DNA of 20,047 bases, from positions 1-20,047 of the IMG/VR virus record IMGVR_UViG_3300010885_001527. The stretch is one strand, 5' to 3'. The stretch comes from a virus. Position 1 is the first letter of the stretch. Each line of letters opens with the position of its first letter. The position numbers were made by a program, and so were the translations under genes. Below are positions 7,887 to 13,938 of this stretch, one piece after another. A model generated the notes under the pieces. It saw nothing but the letters and a program-made list of their open reading frames with translations. It was not told where the DNA came from and did not search any database.

Positions 7887-9383
7887 ATGGCACTTAATTT
7901 TGGAATACTTCAGCCAGCCGATATTGGCGGCAACCTTATGGCTGGCCGACAAGAAGCGCAACGCAATCAATTGGCTCAACAGCAATTGCAAACCGGCGCA
8001 ATGCAGCAAGAAAAAACCCAAATGGAAATGGCTGATTTTAAAGCCAAACAAACGGGTTTAGATAAGTTTTTGCAAATGAGCGCAGCCAATGGAAAGACTG
8101 GTTCACCTGAAGATCAAGTGTCTAGTTTTTTTGACTTTGCGGTATCTCAAAGAGACCCGCAGCTAATTATGAGCGCGCAGCTATTGGATAGAGCGGCCAA
8201 GGAACGCAAAGCGTATATTGCTAGTAAACAACCGCCTGTTGCTCCTATGACCGGCGTGGATGCGGGCGCTGCACCCGTGCCTATGGCTAACAATATGGCA
8301 CCCGTATCTGCTGCGCCGGTCAATAAACTTGGCGTGGATGCGGGCGCAATTGAACAACGAATTGTTGATCTAGAAACCAACTATCCAAACGTGCCTGCTG
8401 CTAAAGCAGAAGCAGCAAGACTTACCAAACAACTGGATGAATTTCGCAAGCCATATTCAACTGGTGGAAATTTAGTGACTGGTTTTGGAGATGTACTTTT
8501 TAGAGAACCTGTAAAACCAGCAGCGCCGCCAAGTATGGTTGCCGAGTATACATTTGCTAAAACGCCAGAAGGCGGCAATTTTAAAGGGTCGTTTCAAGAC
8601 TTTGTTACGGCTCGCGCGGTTGCTGGTCGTGCGCCCGGTACAAGCGTTACTATGGTGGGCGAAAGGGCTGAGGCTGGTGCGTTCGGTAAAATGTTGGTTG
8701 ACCAATTTACTGATATTTCTAAAGCCGCTGGTTTGGCAACTAGGTCGCTGCCGTCTATTGAAGCTAATCTTAGTGCGTTGAACAGGGGTTTTGATACTGG
8801 ATTTGGTACGTCAGCTATAGCCGCAGGCGCTAGTGTACTTGGCGCTCTTGGTGTGCAAAACGCTGAAAAATTAGCTACCGACGCTCAGACTTTCCAATCT
8901 AACGCTATTAGCGCCGTATTGCAAAAGCAGCTAGAACAAAAAGGTCCGCAAACCGAATCGGATGCTCGCCGTATTGAACAAATTGGCCCGGAGTTGGGTA
9001 AGACCAAAGAGACCAACAAGTTTATTTTGGCAGTGGCTAAAGAACAACTGAAACGCGATATTGAACAGCGTAATTTTTACGCCAAGTGGAGAGACAAAAC
9101 AGACAGCTATAAAGGCGCTGAAGATGCTTGGTTTGCGGGTGAAGGCGGCAAATCATTGTTTGAGCGCCCCGCGCTTAAAATCTATGCCGGGCCAGTTCAA
9201 AACGCTTCCGCACAAATCCCTACTGCGGCTCAAAATGCTACTGCCCCCACACCAGTTGCGGCTGCACCGGTTGCTATTTCGCAAGACGCAATTAAGTTCT
9301 TGCAAGCAAATCCTAACCTGAAAGCGCAATTTGACGTGAAATACGGCGCTGGCGCTGCCGCCCGTATTCTTGGGGGCAAATAA
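7887..9383 (+). CDS. Putative ejection/internal virion protein, P22 gp20 position
   Basis: The 498-residue protein is mostly predicted helix. Residues about 20-60 are very Gln-rich with heptad-like spacing (RQEAQRNQLAQQQLQTGAMQ), suggesting a coiled coil. An Ala/Pro-rich linker (around residues 111-150) contains GVDAGA twice. A central domain (residues about 250-420) is followed by a second Ala/Pro-rich linker. The C-terminus ends AIKFLQANPNLKAQFDVKYG, a short terminal module seen in other phage internal proteins. Size and place agree with P22 gp20 (471 residues), but I see no decisive motif. The stop and the next start overlap (TAATG), so production is probably coupled to the next ejection protein. 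Confidence 0.65.
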   Translation: MALNFGILQPADIGGNLMAGRQEAQRNQLAQQQLQTGAMQQEKTQMEMADFKAKQTGLDKFLQMSAANGKTGSPEDQVSSFFDFAVSQRDPQLIMSAQLLDRAAKERKAYIASKQPPVAPMTGVDAGAAPVPMANNMAPVSAAPVNKLGVDAGAIEQRIVDLETNYPNVPAAKAEAARLTKQLDEFRKPYSTGGNLVTGFGDVLFREPVKPAAPPSMVAEYTFAKTPEGGNFKGSFQDFVTARAVAGRAPGTSVTMVGERAEAGAFGKMLVDQFTDISKAAGLATRSLPSIEANLSALNRGFDTGFGTSAIAAGASVLGALGVQNAEKLATDAQTFQSNAISAVLQKQLEQKGPQTESDARRIEQIGPELGKTKETNKFILAVAKEQLKRDIEQRNFYAKWRDKTDSYKGAEDAWFAGEGGKSLFERPALKIYAGPVQNASAQIPTAAQNATAPTPVAAAPVAISQDAIKFLQANPNLKAQFDVKYGAGAAARILGGK

Positions 9384-11011
9384 TGGCAACAAACCCGTTT
9401 GATCAATTTGACGCGCCGCAAGCCAATTCTTTTGACCAATTTGACGCAGCGCCAATTAAGACCGCAGCCCAACGCCAAGTGCCAAGCTTTCTAACGCAGC
9501 TAGGGCGAGGCGCTGCTTCGCTGGCCGACGTTACGGTCGGCGGCGTGTTGCCTGCAATCGCACAGCAAGTGGGCTACCCGTTGGCGCGGGTGGGCCGCAC
9601 GCCAGAAGAAGCTCAAGCCATGACCCGGAACATGGTTAGTGCAGTTGAGTCGCCTTTTGGCAAAGCCTTTGGGGTCACCGACACGCCTGAATACAAGCAA
9701 GAGGCTACCCGCCAGCTATTGGATTTTGTTGGTCAAAATTTTCAGAAAGGTGCTAAATGGATTGCGGACAACACCGGCCTTCCGCAGTCTGATGTTGAAA
9801 ACATGTTGGGCACCGCCACACTTGCAGCACCCGCTGTGGGCCGAGCGGTTCAACGAACGGTTGCGCCTGTGGTTGAGCGCACGGTTGTTGCCGCAAAAAT
9901 GCCGTTTGAGCAGCAAATACAGGCCAAACGTGAGCGTCAATCGCTAGAAGATTACGCACGCGGTCCGCAGTTGGACGCAGCCGCCGAAGCGCAGCGTTTA
10001 AAAATTGCTCTTAACCCAACTGACATTGAATCTACCGTAGGCACAAGATTGACCTCAATGGCGGCTGGCCCACGTGCTGCTGCTGTTTTGGCAACGGCCA
10101 ACAAAAACCAAGTTCGCAACATTGCGTTGAAAGAAATGGATTTGCCGCGTACATCTCAACTTGATGGCGGCACCGCGTTTAGCCAAGCCCGCGCTCAACT
10201 AGCCGAGCCTTACAACCAAGTCAAAAATTTGCCTATCCAACAGGCTGATGACGCAATGGTTCAACGGCTTGAAGCGTTACGCGCCGATCTAGATGTGATC
10301 GGAGCTAAAGAATACGCGCCTGCCATCAGCAAGATTGTTGACGATGCTATTGCAAAGACGCAAACTGGACTAACCGGCGAAAAACTGCTAAAGAACATTA
10401 GCGTTCTGCGTGAGCGCGCACGCAAGACGTACAACAACAAATCGGCTACTACCGAAGCGTTGGACATTGCCGACACCAACCTTAAAGTGGCGACCGAGTT
10501 GGAGTCGATGATTGACAACAGCATCTTCAACCCAAAGCTGCTTAATGAATTTCGTGATGCGCGTCAAAAAATGGCTCGCTCATATGCGTATGAGGGCGCA
10601 ACTGACTTCAACACCGGCATTGTAGATGTCAGCAAACTTGCCCGTATAACATCAAAAAACAACGCGCTGACTGGCGACATTGCTTCGCTAGGTAAGATTG
10701 CGGGTAACTTTCCAGACGTATTCAGTTCACAGGCCACACCCGGTTTTTTTACCGCGCCTCGTTTAAGCCGTTCTGGACCAGGGGGCGCGGCAGGCGCGTT
10801 ACTCGGTTCGCCGTTTGGTTTGACCGGCTCCATCTTGGGCGGTGTGCTGGGCGGCGCAACGGCTGAAGGTTTGGGTGCGTTAGCCGCACGCCGCATAGCA
10901 TCTCCGGGTTACCAAGCTGGTTTGAAATTGCGCGACATGCGTATTCCAGTCAATCAGTTGGCCGAGTCAATGCAACCGATTCCGCAAAACCAAAACGCAA
11001 TGGCACCGTAG
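9383..11011 (+). CDS. Putative ejection/internal virion protein, P22 gp16 position
   Basis: The 542-residue protein starts with two short repeats, NPFDQFDAP (residues 4-12) and NSFDQFDAA (residues 15-23), then a long Ala-rich helical region. Around residues 455-500 there is a Gly/Ala-rich hydrophobic stretch (GGAAGALLGSPFGLTGSILG and following) that resembles a glycine-zipper membrane segment, fitting a protein that must cross or sit in the host inner membrane during DNA injection. P22 gp16 (609 residues) is the equivalent by order and size. The ATG shares one base with the upstream stop. No lytic transglycosylase motif is visible. Confidence 0.65.
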   Translation: MATNPFDQFDAPQANSFDQFDAAPIKTAAQRQVPSFLTQLGRGAASLADVTVGGVLPAIAQQVGYPLARVGRTPEEAQAMTRNMVSAVESPFGKAFGVTDTPEYKQEATRQLLDFVGQNFQKGAKWIADNTGLPQSDVENMLGTATLAAPAVGRAVQRTVAPVVERTVVAAKMPFEQQIQAKRERQSLEDYARGPQLDAAAEAQRLKIALNPTDIESTVGTRLTSMAAGPRAAAVLATANKNQVRNIALKEMDLPRTSQLDGGTAFSQARAQLAEPYNQVKNLPIQQADDAMVQRLEALRADLDVIGAKEYAPAISKIVDDAIAKTQTGLTGEKLLKNISVLRERARKTYNNKSATTEALDIADTNLKVATELESMIDNSIFNPKLLNEFRDARQKMARSYAYEGATDFNTGIVDVSKLARITSKNNALTGDIASLGKIAGNFPDVFSSQATPGFFTAPRLSRSGPGGAAGALLGSPFGLTGSILGGVLGGATAEGLGALAARRIASPGYQAGLKLRDMRIPVNQLAESMQPIPQNQNAMAP

Positions 11012-11020
11012 GATCATGAC

Positions 11021-11254
11021 ATGGAAGTATCAAGTATTGTTCTATGGGGTTTGGCTATGGTTTGCGCGGCGCTTGGCTGGTTTGCGCGGGAGCTTTACGG
11101 GGCAACACAAGGGCTTAGGCGCGATCTATCAACCCTTGAGGTTCGTATTGGCACAGACTATGTACGCTATGACAGATTGCAGGACGCATTCAAGCCGATC
11201 ATGGACTCGCTGCACGAAATAAAGCAGACTCTTGTTTCAAAGGCCGACAAATGA
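11021..11254 (+). CDS. Small membrane protein with coiled-coil tail, first gene of lysis cassette
   Basis: The 77-residue protein has one N-terminal membrane segment (residues about 5-24, SIVLWGLAMVCAALGWFARE), then a charged helical tail (LRRDLSTLEVRI, DRLQDAFKPIMDSLHEIKQT). This layout is common for small phage proteins encoded beside holins and endolysins, but the role is not established. The ATG at 11021 is preferred to the ATG at 11016, which opens a different frame without protein-like features. AGGAT at 11010-11014 is the ribosome site. Its stop overlaps the next start as ATGA. Confidence 0.75.
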   Translation: MEVSSIVLWGLAMVCAALGWFARELYGATQGLRRDLSTLEVRIGTDYVRYDRLQDAFKPIMDSLHEIKQTLVSKADK

Positions 11255-11514
11255 TATCTATCTCAGCCGTACTGCCGCAGCTACCTGCCGACAAAGCCAA
11301 CCACTTTATCTACGGTTTGGCCTTGTTTGTCGCGTCAACCTTTGTCCTCGTTCCGCTCTATTCTTTGGCATTGGTAATCGTGGTAGGCATCGTCAAAGAG
11401 GTCTACGATCATCTGACCGCTAGCGGTACGCCTGACGTATGGGACGCCGTGGCGACGGCTGCTGGTGGAGGGGCCGGGTATTTGTGCATTGCTCTACATT
11501 GCGGGGTGAAATGA
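11251..11514 (+). CDS. Small two-segment membrane protein, DUF2279/YfiM-like
   Basis: The 87-residue protein contains DKANHFIYG, a hydrophobic segment, then VVGIVKEVYDHL and SGTPDVWDAVATAAGGGAGY. The order DK..NHF, KE.YD, D..D..A..GG is that of a family of small envelope proteins (DUF2279/YfiM-like) frequently found in phage lysis regions. Two membrane passes are likely (about residues 22-49 and the glycine-rich end). Exact function is unknown. It overlaps both neighbours by ATGA (11251-11254 and 11511-11514), so it is translated by coupling. Confidence 0.75.
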   Translation: MISISAVLPQLPADKANHFIYGLALFVASTFVLVPLYSLALVIVVGIVKEVYDHLTASGTPDVWDAVATAAGGGAGYLCIALHCGVK

Positions 11515-12041
11515 TGAAATACCTACTGCTTCTTTTTGTATCGTCCGTCTACGCTGAACCGGCGCTGGTGATCTGCAACGGCCAGTACGCGCTGTGCGCC
11601 GCCAGCCCCACAACGCCGACTAGCAAAACGATGGTCATCAATGGCGCAACCTTCCAAGAAGGCGTGTCAGTCTGTCCCGTGCTAACCGGCAAAGCTGTCG
11701 GTGATAGAAACTTGATCGGCTCGTGCAAACCTCCGAAAGGCAAGCATACGGTCTGGTCCCTGTTCAGCACCGAAATGAGCTACCCACAAGCGCCGACCTG
11801 GGCGGTTGTCAAAGCGCAACCTCGCACCTTTGTCACCACTGCTGGCACGGGCGGCATGGCGAACCAATGGTCATACCCTTGCACCATCCGGCCTCAAAAG
11901 GTCAACGGCGCTACGTTGTCAGACTGCCTTGGTCCGATCAATGAAAGCCCGTGGAACGGCGCTGTGGTGCCTGTTGGCGCATCGGTCGTGACTTCTGCGC
12001 CTGTTGGCGCTGCTTACCCCGTTGGAGGTAACTTGCCATGA
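11511..12041 (+). CDS. Exported six-cysteine protein of unknown function in the lysis cassette
   Basis: The 176-residue protein starts with a clear signal peptide: MMKY, a LLLLFV core, and SSVYA before a probable cleavage site ahead of E16. The mature part has six cysteines (22, 29, 55, 72, 124, 139), an even number suited to three disulfides in the periplasm. The tail is Pro/Val/Gly/Ala-rich and repeats PVGA twice. The start at 11511 is chosen because it makes an ATGA overlap with the upstream stop and gives a proper signal peptide. An in-frame upstream ATG at 11439 would bury the signal sequence and overlap the previous gene by 76 bases. I do not recognise the family. Position suggests envelope action at lysis or host alteration, which is inference. 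Confidence 0.8.
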   Translation: MMKYLLLLFVSSVYAEPALVICNGQYALCAASPTTPTSKTMVINGATFQEGVSVCPVLTGKAVGDRNLIGSCKPPKGKHTVWSLFSTEMSYPQAPTWAVVKAQPRTFVTTAGTGGMANQWSYPCTIRPQKVNGATLSDCLGPINESPWNGAVVPVGASVVTSAPVGAAYPVGGNLP

Positions 12042-12181
12042 GCAAAACAAGGCCACATTTTTTGCCTGGGGGCAAGGTGTACAAGGGCGAAACGCACAAA
12101 TCTGGCACTGTCCTGATGACGGGTGCAAAGCACACGCCAGCAAGTAAGCCCCTGACGCATACACCACCTAAAAAGAAATGA
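12038..12181 (+). CDS. 47-residue basic protein in the lysis cassette
   Basis: This short gene fits exactly between its neighbours with an ATGA overlap at each end (12038-12041 and 12178-12181), which is the main evidence that it is real. The product reads MSKTRPHFLPGGKVYKGETH, followed by a segment with TGAKHT and a lysine-rich end (PPKKK). It is basic, has no membrane segment, and its two HxSG/TGAKHT-type stretches look like a repeat of a short HK(S/T)G pattern. Similar small LPxG..YKG-type proteins occur beside phage lysis genes. No function is known to me. Confidence 0.75.
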   Translation: MSKTRPHFLPGGKVYKGETHKSGTVLMTGAKHTPASKPLTHTPPKKK

Positions 12182-12564
12182 TCGGTCTTGACGCTATCCT
12201 TGGGATCGGCGGCAAGCTGATCGACAAGCTGATCCCCGATCCCGTTGCCCGAGATGCGGCACGGTTGGAGCTGCTCAAGCTGCAACAGTCGGGCGAGCTA
12301 GCGGTGATAACCGCTCAGACTGAGATTAACAAGGCAGAAGCCAGCAACGCCAATGTGTTTGTCAGCGGCTGGCGTCCAGCTATCGGCTGGGTCTGTGCGT
12401 TGGCGTTGGGGTACCAGTACCTAGCCCGACCGCTGATGATGGCTTTCATGCCCGCGCTGTCCTTCCCTGGCCTTGATGACAATCTTTGGCAGTTGATGAT
12501 GGGTATGTTGGGTCTGGGCGGGCTGCGGACGTTTGAGAAGACCCAAGGCGTTGCGGCAAAGTGA
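12178..12564 (+). CDS. Holin of the three-transmembrane (GTA/3TM) superfamily
   Basis: Holins form holes in the inner membrane that time lysis and let the endolysin out. The 128-residue protein starts with an amphipathic helix (IGKLIDKLIPDPVARDAARLELLKL region), then has the characteristic block FVSGWRPAIGWVCALALGYQ, a second hydrophobic segment (PLMMAFMPALSF) and the ending LWQLMMGMLGLGGLRTFEK. SGWRP..GWV and GMLGLGGLRT.EK are hallmarks of the 3TM holin family (PF11351 type). It overlaps the endolysin start as GTGA, coupling the two lysis functions. Confidence 0.9.
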   Translation: MIGLDAILGIGGKLIDKLIPDPVARDAARLELLKLQQSGELAVITAQTEINKAEASNANVFVSGWRPAIGWVCALALGYQYLARPLMMAFMPALSFPGLDDNLWQLMMGMLGLGGLRTFEKTQGVAAK

Positions 12565-12980
12565 ACTTGTCACCGCACTTCACGCTTGCTGAGTTGACGG
12601 TAACGTCCCACAGGACGCTAGACAACTCACCAACTCAAGCCGTAGTCGCTAACCTGACCCGGTTGGCTGAGTTTCTTGAGACAGTCAAAGCTACGCTAGG
12701 CGGTAAGCCAATTATGGTCACCTCGGCGTATCGCTCCAAGGCCGTCAATGACGCCGTAGGCAGCAAAGACTCATCACAGCATAGGTTGGGCTTGGCAGCA
12801 GACTTCCGCGTGCCTGGGATGACGCCTGACGCCGTGGTGAAGGCGTTGCTTGCGCTGCCCTATGACCAGATCATCAGAGAGTACGACGCCTGGACGCATA
12901 TCAGCATTGCCGACACGCCCCGGCGTCAGGCGCTGATTATTGACCGGCAGGGCGTTCGAGCATACCCACCGCTTTCATAA
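12561..12980 (+). CDS. Endolysin, M15-family zinc peptidase
   Basis: The 139-residue enzyme should cleave peptide cross-links of peptidoglycan. It matches the M15 (VanY/D-Ala-D-Ala carboxypeptidase-like) fold: the FTLAELTVTSHRTLDN start, SAYRS at 55-59, the zinc ligands H74 and D81 in SSQHRLGLAADF, the likely catalytic E107, and the third ligand H113 in WTHIS. It has no signal peptide or cell-wall binding domain, so it depends on the holin just upstream. Translation starts at GTG 12561, which overlaps the holin stop (GTGA). The last 44 bases overlap the end of a convergent gene on the other strand. Confidence 0.92.
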   Translation: MNLSPHFTLAELTVTSHRTLDNSPTQAVVANLTRLAEFLETVKATLGGKPIMVTSAYRSKAVNDAVGSKDSSQHRLGLAADFRVPGMTPDAVVKALLALPYDQIIREYDAWTHISIADTPRRQALIIDRQGVRAYPPLS

Positions 12981-13164
12981 TCTCTGCGATTACAGCGGCG
13001 AGCGTGTCGAGTTCCGCTTGCAAACGCGCAATCGTCAGCGCGTCATCGCACTGCGGGCAGTGTTGGCCTAGCTGGCCGTGGACGCAGATGTCTGCCATGT
13101 CTTCCATCGCTTCCTCGTGCTTCGCCATGTTCATGCACCATTCCTTTGTAAATTCAATCTTCAT
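12937..13164 (-). CDS. Small phage protein with CxxG..C..C cysteine motif, convergent with endolysin
   Basis: The 75-residue protein starts MKIEFTKEWCMNMAKHEEAM, a type of N-terminus found in small phage accessory proteins. It continues with CVHGQLGQHCPQCD, three cysteines and two histidines that could hold a zinc ion, and ends in a helical segment (LTIARLQAELDTLAAVIAEI). The ATG is preceded on its strand by GGGGGA, a good ribosome site. Its C-terminal codons run into the endolysin gene from the opposite side. It is the last gene of the leftward operon and lies just past the attC-like site. Function unknown. Confidence 0.65.
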   Translation of the reverse strand: MKIEFTKEWCMNMAKHEEAMEDMADICVHGQLGQHCPQCDDALTIARLQAELDTLAAVIAEIMKAVGMLERPAGQ

Positions 13165-13182
13165 CGAGTCTTCCCCCGTTGT

Positions 13183-13241
13183 GGCCTAACCTTTCGTTCC
13201 ACTGGACGCCTGACGGCGCCAGTGAACTCATACGTTAGGCC
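13183..13241 (+). other. attC-like integron recombination site (site 1, 59 bases)
   Basis: All four attC boxes can be read on the + strand. R'' is GCCTAAC (13184-13190) and R' is GTTAGGC (13234-13240); they are perfect inverse complements fitting RYYYAAC and GTTRRRY, and one extra base pair extends them to 13183 and 13241. The 5-base and 6-base spacers CTTTC and TCATAC do not pair. L'' GTTC-c-ACTGG (13196-13205) pairs with CCAGTGAAC (13219-13227), leaving C13200 extrahelical. After a second unpaired base, A13206, CGCC/GGCG closes a TGAC loop. The extrahelical bases lie on the 5' half, as in the well-known aadA attC, which fixes the orientation as rightward. At 57 bases from R'' to R', it is at the short end of the attC range. 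Confidence 0.85.
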
Positions 13242-13572
13242 CCAAGGCCGCAGTCAGGCGCTTCACCAGCTTGCCGCAGTTATCGGCCCAATCTGCTTCC
13301 ATCGTGTATTCCTTGCCGTCGTTCCTCACCCACAGGTTTGCCATCTTGAAGCCGTACAGGCCATCGTGCGTCAGCAGGTAGTGCATCGGCGGGCAGGCCG
13401 TCTTACTGGTGGCAATCATTGAAGCCAGGATTTCGGGCGCGTCTTTGGCAGCTTCCCGCAGCGCCGTCACCTCGTCGCGCAGGCGCCAGTTCTCGTTGCC
13501 AAGTTCCACCACGCAATCCAGGCACCAGCCCTCGGCGGTGTGCGGGCAGTTCATCAGGTGCGGTACTGTCAT
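13228..13572 (-). CDS. Small protein with N-terminal Cys/His motif and coiled coil, inside the attC-bounded unit
   Basis: The 114-residue protein has CPHTAEGWCLDC near the N-terminus (C9, H11, C17, C20), a likely zinc knuckle. A charged helix follows (ELGNENWRLRDEVTALREAA), then a domain with YLLTHDGLYGFKMANLWVRN. The AGGAG ribosome site six bases before the ATG is strong. Its last codons and TGA stop (13228-13230) lie inside attC site 1, in the spacer between the L' and R' boxes. It runs against the orientation of both attC sites, as a minority of integron cassette genes do. The sequence type resembles small phage accessory proteins; function is unknown. Confidence 0.7.
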   Translation of the reverse strand: MTVPHLMNCPHTAEGWCLDCVVELGNENWRLRDEVTALREAAKDAPEILASMIATSKTACPPMHYLLTHDGLYGFKMANLWVRNDGKEYTMEADWADNCGKLVKRLTAALGPNV

Positions 13573-13686
13573 TTAGCTCTCCTACTTGGTCACGTTGGGG
13601 CCTAAACCATCGCTCAACTCGGACTTGCCGCCATCAAAGTTTTCATTCATGGAATCTCCTTTGCGGCAAGCCGCTTAGCTAAATCG
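13235..13686 (+). mobile_element. Candidate integron-type gene cassette (452 bases)
   Basis: IntI recombination cuts attC after the G of the R' box (G^TTRRRY). Taking the two R' boxes at 13234 and 13686 as cut points gives a unit beginning TTAGGC at 13235 and ending with the G of attC site 2 at 13686, the standard linear form of an integrated cassette. It contains one attC and one gene-sized frame (13228-13572, reverse), plus a micro-frame inside the attC. No integrase gene (intI) or attI site is visible in the window. The boundaries follow from the attC boxes; that the unit moves is inference. Confidence 0.65.
13582..13650 (-). CDS. 22-residue micro-frame starting in the attC site 2 loop
   Basis: On the - strand, AGGAGA (13655-13660) stands four bases before an ATG at 13650. 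The frame reads MNENFDGGKSELSDGLGPNV then TK and stops at TAG 13582. The TAG overlaps the AGGAG that serves the 114-residue gene starting at 13572, so ribosomes ending here would be placed to start there. It may be a leader peptide that couples translation, or simply chance. Only the strong ribosome site and the coupling geometry support it. Confidence 0.35.
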   Translation of the reverse strand: MNENFDGGKSELSDGLGPNVTK

Positions 13687-13692
13687 TTAGGC
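13600..13692 (+). other. attC-like integron recombination site (site 2, 93 bases)
   Basis: R'' is GCCTAAA (13600-13606, one mismatch from RYYYAAC) and R' is GTTAGGC (13686-13692). L'' GCT-c-AA (13612-13617) pairs with TTAGC (13675-13679), leaving C13615 extrahelical. CGG-a-CTTGCCGC (13620-13631) pairs with GCGGCAAGCCG (13663-13673), leaving A13623 extrahelical. The 31-base terminal loop (13632-13662) is the variable part. Extrahelical bases are again on the 5' half, and the right arm CTTAGCTAAATCGTTAGGC closely follows the usual attC right arm. Orientation is therefore the same as site 1. The R' box supplies the TAA stop of the leftward gene at 13687-13938. Confidence 0.82.
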
Positions 13693-13938
13693 AACCTTGG
13701 CTGGCCCCATGTCCACTAAGTAAATGGCGTTCTTGTACATACGCGACTTCAACAGCCGGACGTGCCGCAGCTTTCCCTCTGCCTTTATGATTGCGTCATC
13801 TCCAACACGTCGAGGCGCGCCGCCGACAAAAATTGGCGCGTCATCTTTTTCTTCCGCAACTGGCACCAAACCAAAACCGGGAATGTAAACGCAAAACCTG
13901 TTTGCGCGCCTTCTAAAAAACTGCTTTCTTATCATCAT
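13687..13938 (-). CDS. Small basic protein of unknown function ending in an attC R' box
   Basis: The 83-residue protein begins MMIRKQFFRRRANRFCVYIP, strongly basic, then has a G/P-rich middle (GFGLVPVAEE, FVGGAPRRVG) and a charged C-terminal part (KLRHVRLLKSRMYKNAIYLV). Two adjacent ATGs exist. The second, at 13935, has better spacing from the GAGGAA ribosome site and may be the real start. The first 26 bases overlap the end of the upstream gene. The stop codon TAA is part of the GTTAGGC box of attC site 2, so the natural C-terminus may have been replaced when the element arrived. I do not recognise the family. Confidence 0.6.
   Translation of the reverse strand: MMIRKQFFRRRANRFCVYIPGFGLVPVAEEKDDAPIFVGGAPRRVGDDAIIKAEGKLRHVRLLKSRMYKNAIYLVDMGPAKVA

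Noticed and set aside
11016-11222. ATG at 11016 opening a 68-codon + frame
   Set aside because: It is a different frame across the membrane/coiled-coil protein starting at 11021, which has the better ribosome spacing and the ATGA link to the next gene.
11439-11510. Upstream in-frame ATG for the exported six-cysteine protein
   Set aside because: It would add 24 residues in front of the signal peptide and overlap the previous gene by 76 bases; the ATGA start at 11511 fits the cassette pattern.
13004-13189. Rightward 61-codon frame ending in the R'' box of attC site 1, which would be a conventional cassette gene
   Set aside because: Its Ser/Cys/Met-rich product looks like the complement of the leftward 75-residue gene, which has a ribosome site and phage-like sequence.
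13183-13241. Reading attC site 1 as an ordinary transcription terminator
   Set aside because: No T run follows on either strand, the stem is interrupted by unpaired spacers, and the outer boxes match the attC consensus at both ends. It could still slow transcription as a side effect.
13078-13422. Rightward 114-codon frame running through attC site 1
   Set aside because: It translates the attC palindrome and the complement of the leftward genes; no ribosome site or motif.
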